From the NCBI GenBank assembly GCA_944392565.1, contig CALXWX010000001.1, forward strand, positions 65,444-129,443: a stretch of 64,000 bases of DNA, in the 5' to 3' direction. Below are positions 59,421-64,000 of the stretch, piece by piece (the first letter of the stretch is position 1; each line of letters starts with the position of its first letter). The stretch comes from an uncultured Alphaproteobacteria bacterium (GTDB lineage Bacteria; Pseudomonadota; Alphaproteobacteria; Rs-D84). The position numbers and the translations under genes are program-made. The notes under the pieces were generated by a model that was given only the letters and a program-made list of their open reading frames with translations, was not told the origin of the DNA and searched no databases.

Positions 59421-60992
59421 TTATTGAACCCAAATTTTGGCATAAGATGTTGCGGTTGCACTGCCCACTGGAATTTGAACATTCCCCTTGGTCACCGAAA
59501 TTTTTCCATTTGATTGCGTTACACTGGTTACAACATTACCCGACCCCGACGCAGTACTGACATCTAAATTATTAATTGCATTTTGCGCCGCGGTTGCCGT
59601 ACTTTGCGCCGCAGACGCTGCGTCCGCCGCATCATCCGCCGTCGATTGCGCCGCATCTATCGCGGCATTAACAACCTTGTTCTGAACTGGATTTGTACTA
59701 GTTGAACTTAACGCAGAATCAACCGTTATCGCCGCTGGAATTGTCGGCTTGTCCGTTAAGTCATTATAGCTGCCTGATGTTGCCACCTGTGCCAAATCAT
59801 CTGACTGAATTGCGGTATCCGCTTTGCCCAAAGATGTTTGAACATCTGATGCCAACTTTGTTTTTGCAATTGCCGCACTGGCGGAAATATCTGCATTAGT
59901 TATCGTCCCATCAGTAATTTCAGCACTGGTAACCGCACTTTTTGTTGCCAATGTTCCCAACCCTGAAACCTTTGTTGATGGAATTGTTGGTATATCGTTG
60001 GCCGTCAAAGACGCCCCAGCCGTAACTAACCCCTTGGCATCATATGTAATTTTCGTCGCCGTCCCAGCGGTTATAGCTGCATTTGCAGTAACTTTGCTGT
60101 TTGCAGCCGTTTGTGCGGCGGCGGCGGCATCGGCGGCATCATCGGCGGCGGTCTGCGCGGCGGTTATTTTCGCATTATATCCGTCATAGGTTGATACCTT
60201 GGTCGACGTAATCCCAGAATTCACCGCATTCAATTGCGCACCCGACAAAGTCGCCTGTTTCCCGGACAAACCGTTCGTTAATTCAGATTTTGTCGCATAT
60301 GTGGTTGTAATCACATTTCCTGACGCGTCCTGGGTCGCCTTGGTGGCACTTGTTGCCGTATCTGCCTGGGTTGCGCTGTTCACGGTCACGGCGCCATCGG
60401 TACCAACCGTAATATCACCCCCAGATTTCACACCACCCAGCGCATCCGCCGTTGCAGGCTTTAACTGATATTCATCTGGCAGATCCGCCGATGTAATAAA
60501 CCCACTATTGTTTTGTAATTGACTGGTTTGTGTCGGCACAGTGATATTAATTGTCTTGTTCGCAGACGCATTCGCAGTAAATGTATCAACAGTTGCGCCA
60601 TTTTTCTGTATTGTCAATGTTGCATTATTAACGGTTGGAATATCTTCTGCATCAGCCTTGGCATTTAATTCCGTTTTTGTGGCATAAGTCGTTGTAATAA
60701 CATTTCCTGACGCGTCTTGCGTTGCCTTGGTTGCACTGGTTGCAGTATCCGCGCTTGCTGCGGCGTCAACCTTGTCTATTCTTGTTGCAACGCCACTGGC
60801 ATTAACATAGACCGGATGCGTCGCATCCCCCACCGCGGTCCCGGCGGTGGCAACCTTTACGGCGGTGCTGGCATTTTGCTTTGCGTCAACCTGTTGATCA
60901 ACGTATCCCTGGGATGCAATATTTGCATATGCGCCCCCAACCACCATCATAGCTATAAATGAAACTGCGAAAATGCCCTTTGACTTTATCAT
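59421..60992 (-). CDS. Secreted fibre-like repetitive protein
   Basis: A 523-residue protein with a signal peptide (1-23, GGAYA) directly followed by NIASQGYVDQQVDAKQ, a start shared with the next protein. The body is Ala/Thr/Asp-rich with phage-tail-fibre-like repeats; TATSATKATQDASGNVITTT then YAT-K occurs twice. KLASDVQTSLGKADTAIQ and repeated DDAADAAAAAQTA stretches suggest trimeric coiled coils. It ends with SVTKGNVQIPVGSATATSY. It probably forms an extended surface fibre; no anchor or membrane domain is seen. Confidence 0.75.
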   Translation of the reverse strand: MIKSKGIFAVSFIAMMVVGGAYANIASQGYVDQQVDAKQNASTAVKVATAGTAVGDATHPVYVNASGVATRIDKVDAAASADTATSATKATQDASGNVITTTYATKTELNAKADAEDIPTVNNATLTIQKNGATVDTFTANASANKTINITVPTQTSQLQNNSGFITSADLPDEYQLKPATADALGGVKSGGDITVGTDGAVTVNSATQADTATSATKATQDASGNVITTTYATKSELTNGLSGKQATLSGAQLNAVNSGITSTKVSTYDGYNAKITAAQTAADDAADAAAAAQTAANSKVTANAAITAGTATKITYDAKGLVTAGASLTANDIPTIPSTKVSGLGTLATKSAVTSAEITDGTITNADISASAAIAKTKLASDVQTSLGKADTAIQSDDLAQVATSGSYNDLTDKPTIPAAITVDSALSSTSTNPVQNKVVNAAIDAAQSTADDAADAASAAQSTATAAQNAINNLDVSTASGSGNVVTSVTQSNGKISVTKGNVQIPVGSATATSYAKIWVQ

Positions 60993-61060
60993 ATCCGTAT
61001 TCTACCTAAAAAAACTGTTTCGTTCCACTGTTCGTTTATCGCAATCTGTTTTTTTTACCT

Positions 61061-61090
61061 GTGTGCGGTGCACATTTTAACACCGCACAC
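61061..61090. other. Perfect inverted repeat between fibre genes
   Basis: GTGTGCGGTG (61061-61070) and CACCGCACAC (61081-61090) around a 10-base loop. No U-run follows on the minus strand, so it is a stem-loop in the mRNA rather than a standard terminator. Confidence 0.7.
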
Positions 61091-61107
61091 ATATTGTTAC
61101 GCCGTTA

Positions 61108-62442
61108 TTATTCGGCATCGCCACGGGCAACATCTTCCCATTGAATAGTCCCGTCTTTTATCACTAATACACAATCTGAACCAGCACCCTGACAGCCTTC
61201 TGGTTTTTCAATAACACCTGCCAAGGCTTCTTCTAATCCAGCAATCTTTGCCATTGCGATTTCAGCAGTATTAGAGATATCAGCGTTGGTAATTGTACCA
61301 TCTGCAATTTTACCCGTTGTTACCGCCCCATCTGCGATTTGAGTAGAACCAACCGCATTAGCACCAATTTTTGCTTGGGTTACTGCACCGTTATCAATTT
61401 GGGCACTTCCAACAGTATTCATTGTTGCCAATGCACCTAAATTCAAACCTTCTATCGCATCAGTCGTAATGGTATCAATCGCTGTTGCAACTGCCTTTTC
61501 AGATGGATATTGTGTATCAGTCGCCGTTGCAGAATCTCTGATTGTTGTCACCAAATTTGTTGTTGTTTGCATATCTTCTGTTGCACTACTAATAGCAGTA
61601 TTCATTTGCGCTGTTGTTGAATAGGCGCCTAAATCTGCATCATCAACCTTGCCCGCCAATAAATCAGCAACAGCACCCGCCTGGGCAGCACCTGTATTAC
61701 CTGTTACTATACTTGTTGTAACTGTTGGCACAACACCGGTTGCTATCTTTGCTGCGGTTACTTGTCCATCACCAATCTTTGCGGTTGTAACTGCATTATC
61801 TTCGATTTCGGCTGTTCCAACTGTACTTTCCCATGCCAATGAACCCAACGCGTTCGTTGGTGTTACAACACCAGATTCATTAACATATACTGGCTGGGTT
61901 GTACTACCAACCGCTGTACCAGCTGTACCAACTTCAACGGCGGTATCTGCATCTTGCTTTGATGTCTGTAATCCCGCTACATCACCTTGGATTTCCGTGA
62001 TATCACCTTGAATTTCTGTAATTGTGCTCTCGTTTGCCAAACCAGTGGTTGCCTCTATAATTGCATCATTTACTGCCGCAGCAGATGGATATTTTGTGTC
62101 ATCTGTCTTACCTGCCTCCCAACCAGCTGTTTTTACCAAATTCGATTTAACCTGCATATCTGTAATATCTGCATTATCAACTTTACCGGCCAAACCTTCT
62201 GTCAAATCCGTTTTTGTGGCGCCATCTGTAATACCATATCCCGCCAATGTAGTTGCTTTATCTGCCTTACCTGCAATTTGTGTTGTATGTTCAGATACTG
62301 TGCCTTGTAACGTTGAAACCTTTGATGAAACAGTACCAACCCGATCATCAACATAGCCCTTGGACGCGATTTCCGCGTTTGCGGCGCCTGTTGATACAAC
62401 CGCCAATAATGTTGCAAAAATACCTGCTGTTAATTTTTTCAT
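61108..62442 (-). CDS. Secreted fibre-like repetitive protein
   Basis: A 444-residue protein; GGAAAG precedes the ATG, and the signal peptide (1-23, GAANA) is followed by EIASKGYVDDRV, as in the gene at 59421. The body has repeats like QIADGAVTTGKIADGTITNA (about 360-400) and VTTAKIGDGQVTAAKIATG, plus TKYPSAAAVNDAI, AQAGAVADLL units. The end (CQGAGSDCVLVIKDGTIQW) resembles that of the next protein. Beta-helical or trimeric fibre structure is inferred. A polypyrimidine repeat lies directly upstream. Confidence 0.75.
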   Translation of the reverse strand: MKKLTAGIFATLLAVVSTGAANAEIASKGYVDDRVGTVSSKVSTLQGTVSEHTTQIAGKADKATTLAGYGITDGATKTDLTEGLAGKVDNADITDMQVKSNLVKTAGWEAGKTDDTKYPSAAAVNDAIIEATTGLANESTITEIQGDITEIQGDVAGLQTSKQDADTAVEVGTAGTAVGSTTQPVYVNESGVVTPTNALGSLAWESTVGTAEIEDNAVTTAKIGDGQVTAAKIATGVVPTVTTSIVTGNTGAAQAGAVADLLAGKVDDADLGAYSTTAQMNTAISSATEDMQTTTNLVTTIRDSATATDTQYPSEKAVATAIDTITTDAIEGLNLGALATMNTVGSAQIDNGAVTQAKIGANAVGSTQIADGAVTTGKIADGTITNADISNTAEIAMAKIAGLEEALAGVIEKPEGCQGAGSDCVLVIKDGTIQWEDVARGDAE

Positions 62443-62456
62443 TTTTTCTTTCCTTT

Positions 62457-62522
62457 CTTTCTTTTTTTGTTATTTCTTTCTTTTTTTGTTATTTCTTTCT
62501 TTTTTTGTTATTTCTTTCTTTT
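62457..62522. repeat. 19-bp polypyrimidine tandem repeat, 3.5 copies
   Basis: CTTTCTTTTTTTGTTATTT repeated at 62457, 62476 and 62495, with a partial unit at 62514. It sits 15 bases before the start of the gene at 61108-62442 on the minus strand, in its leader or promoter region. Confidence 0.9.
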
Positions 62523-62537
62523 AAACTGTATTTACAC

Positions 62538-64000
62538 CTATTCCGTGGTTTCTGCGGGCGCCGTTACCGCAACCCATGCCAAATCACCTTCGGGGGTCAC
62601 AGACAACACGCACAGATTCGAATCTGACACACAGGCTGCTGTTGGTTTTGGTATTCTGTTATCAATATCTGCGACAACATCATCACTCAGTTTATCTTCG
62701 GTAACCGCATTGTCTGCAATTTTCGGCGTTGTCACCGCACCATTTGCAATTTTATCAGTTGTAATCGCATTTGAACCGATATTATCTGGATTAACGGGAA
62801 TACCCTCGGTCGATAACTGTTGAATCTGTTGATCTGTCCACGTGGTGATTGCGCCAATTGTCGGGAACAGTGTTTCAGACGATTTATTGCCATCATTGAT
62901 TAATTTGGTCTTATTCGATGTATCTTCTTTGCCCGCCAATCCAGACGTCAACGCACCCGTTGTTGCATAATCTGATGCATCGGTTAATTCCGCGACTGTT
63001 GTGGGAATATCCTCAATTGACGCCTTGCCCGCCAACGCTGTGGTCAAACCTGTAACCTTGTCCTGACCAATTGTCGCAGCGGATGTAATATTACCAGACG
63101 CATCAGTTGTCACGATATGATTTTCGTGACCGACACCCATTGCAATGTCTTGTTTCCCATCGATATCGGCAATTTGCCCCGCCAATGTTTCATCCAATTT
63201 ATCGCCCGTGATTGCACCATCGGCGATATCACCCGTGCCAACCGTACCATCGGCAATCTGGTCTGATGTAATTGTGCCATCTTGGATTGCATCACCATCA
63301 ATTGACCCCGGTGCCAATTCAGACGGATCAAATTCAACATTTTCAATTTGCTGTTGCGTCCATGCAGTAACCGCACCAACAGATGGATATAATGTATTTG
63401 CATCTTCGCCTTCACTGCCCGTAATGGCGGTTACTTTATTTGTTTTATCTTCCTTGCCATCTATTTCGGCATTTAATGCCGTATCCAAATCAGCCGATGA
63501 AATTGTACCATCTTTGATTTTATCTGTTGTTACGGAATCTGCCGCCAAATCTGCATTACCAACCGCGCCATCGGCAATTTCATCGGTTCCAACCGCACCC
63601 GTCTGGATATGTTCAGAACCAACCGCATCATCCGCAATTTTATCCGCCGTTACGGCATCATTTGCGATTTTATCAGTTGTGACCGCACCATTTTCCAATT
63701 TACTGCCAGAAATGGTCCCATCTTCGATATTACCCGGGTTAACTGGTAATCCAGTATCCGACAAATCCGCAATCTTTTTATTAGTCCATTGAACGATTGC
63801 ACCGACCGATGGATATGCTGTTGGCGATGTTTGATTACCTTCGTTGATTGCAGCCGCCTTGTTTGATAAAACTTCATATGTTGTTGCAGCGGTTGCAGAA
63901 TCCAATTTAGAATCCAGTTCCGTATCTAAATTACCAACTGTTTCTGTCAAGCCATCAACGGTTGTTCCAAGTTCTGTTACATCAGATTGCGCCTGGTTTG
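62538..64000 (-). CDS. Secreted fibre-like repetitive protein (partial, runs off the window)
   Basis: At least 487 codons; the frame is open to the right edge, so the N-terminus and any signal peptide are outside. Repeats of the type IADDAVGSEHIQTGAVGTDE, NADLAADSVTTDKIKDGTIS, and TAYPSVGAIVQWTNKKIADL/TLYPSVGAVTAWTQQQIENV/TLFPTIGAITTWTDQQIQQL are clear. The end (CVSDSNLCVLSVTPEGDLAW) matches the neighbour at 61108. With the two preceding genes it forms a tandem paralogous set. Confidence 0.75.
   Translation of the reverse strand, partial: NQAQSDVTELGTTVDGLTETVGNLDTELDSKLDSATAATTYEVLSNKAAAINEGNQTSPTAYPSVGAIVQWTNKKIADLSDTGLPVNPGNIEDGTISGSKLENGAVTTDKIANDAVTADKIADDAVGSEHIQTGAVGTDEIADGAVGNADLAADSVTTDKIKDGTISSADLDTALNAEIDGKEDKTNKVTAITGSEGEDANTLYPSVGAVTAWTQQQIENVEFDPSELAPGSIDGDAIQDGTITSDQIADGTVGTGDIADGAITGDKLDETLAGQIADIDGKQDIAMGVGHENHIVTTDASGNITSAATIGQDKVTGLTTALAGKASIEDIPTTVAELTDASDYATTGALTSGLAGKEDTSNKTKLINDGNKSSETLFPTIGAITTWTDQQIQQLSTEGIPVNPDNIGSNAITTDKIANGAVTTPKIADNAVTEDKLSDDVVADIDNRIPKPTAACVSDSNLCVLSVTPEGDLAWVAVTAPAETTE

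Noticed and set aside
61061-61090. Terminator of the gene at 61108
   Set aside because: The perfect stem is followed by A residues, not U, on the relevant strand.

Overview
The window looks like a chromosomal segment of an uncultured, probably host-associated alphaproteobacterium. Reasons: a standard proteobacterial str-S10-spc-alpha ribosomal cluster, lpxI rather than lpxH for lipid A synthesis, outer-membrane beta-barrels with a terminal Phe, lepA, rbfA, mltG, acpP-fabF, TAA and TGA both used as stops, moderately low G+C, and many Lys/Ala-rich tails on ribosomal proteins. Taxonomic assignment is inference from family content; no 16S gene is present.

Layout. 1-4.8 kb: an autotransporter-like protein with a subtilase-like passenger whose catalytic residues appear lost, and a membrane-anchored coiled-coil protein. 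4.8-10.1 kb: three secreted Cys-rich proteins on the plus strand, the last a fusion of a Bacteroidota-type carboxypeptidase-regulatory domain, Cys-rich repeats and an OmpA peptidoglycan-binding domain. 10.1-14.7 kb: a short TrmA/RlmD-like methyltransferase with two beta-barrels, then lpxI and a GT61 glycosyltransferase. 14.7-23.4 kb: more large Cys-rich exported proteins, including a tail-to-tail inverted partial duplication around one shared terminator, and a DUF3419-like gene.

23.4-43.9 kb: rpsL to rpsK read leftward from one good promoter at 43.8 kb and stop at a terminator beside rpsK. rpoA-rplQ follow, but are cut off from the rest by two unrelated small genes. A 375-bp palindrome-rich gap separates rpoA from rplQ.

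43.9-51.9 kb: two beta-barrels, a structured RNA with its own promoter and terminator ahead of a small XRE regulator, mltG, an acyl-CoA synthetase, tRNA-Pro(CGG) followed by a 181-bp tandem repeat starting in the tRNA CCA end, and acpP-fabF. 51.9-58.0 kb: a tyrosine-recombinase-like protein without recognisable active site, four tandem paralogous small Cys proteins of unknown function, lepA, a GNAT acetyltransferase overlapping rbfA, and a DedA/YqaA membrane protein. 58.0-59.4 kb: composite REP-type repeats. 59.4-64.0 kb: three secreted, repetitive, tail-fibre-like proteins, the last running off the window.

The most unusual material is the envelope/secretome: a Cys motif (C-x6-C-x4/6-C-G-x-x-[Y/F]-x2-C) recurs in several otherwise unlike exported proteins, and with the pseudo-subtilase, the OmpA fusion, the beta-barrels and the repetitive fibres suggests a lineage-specific cell-surface repertoire.
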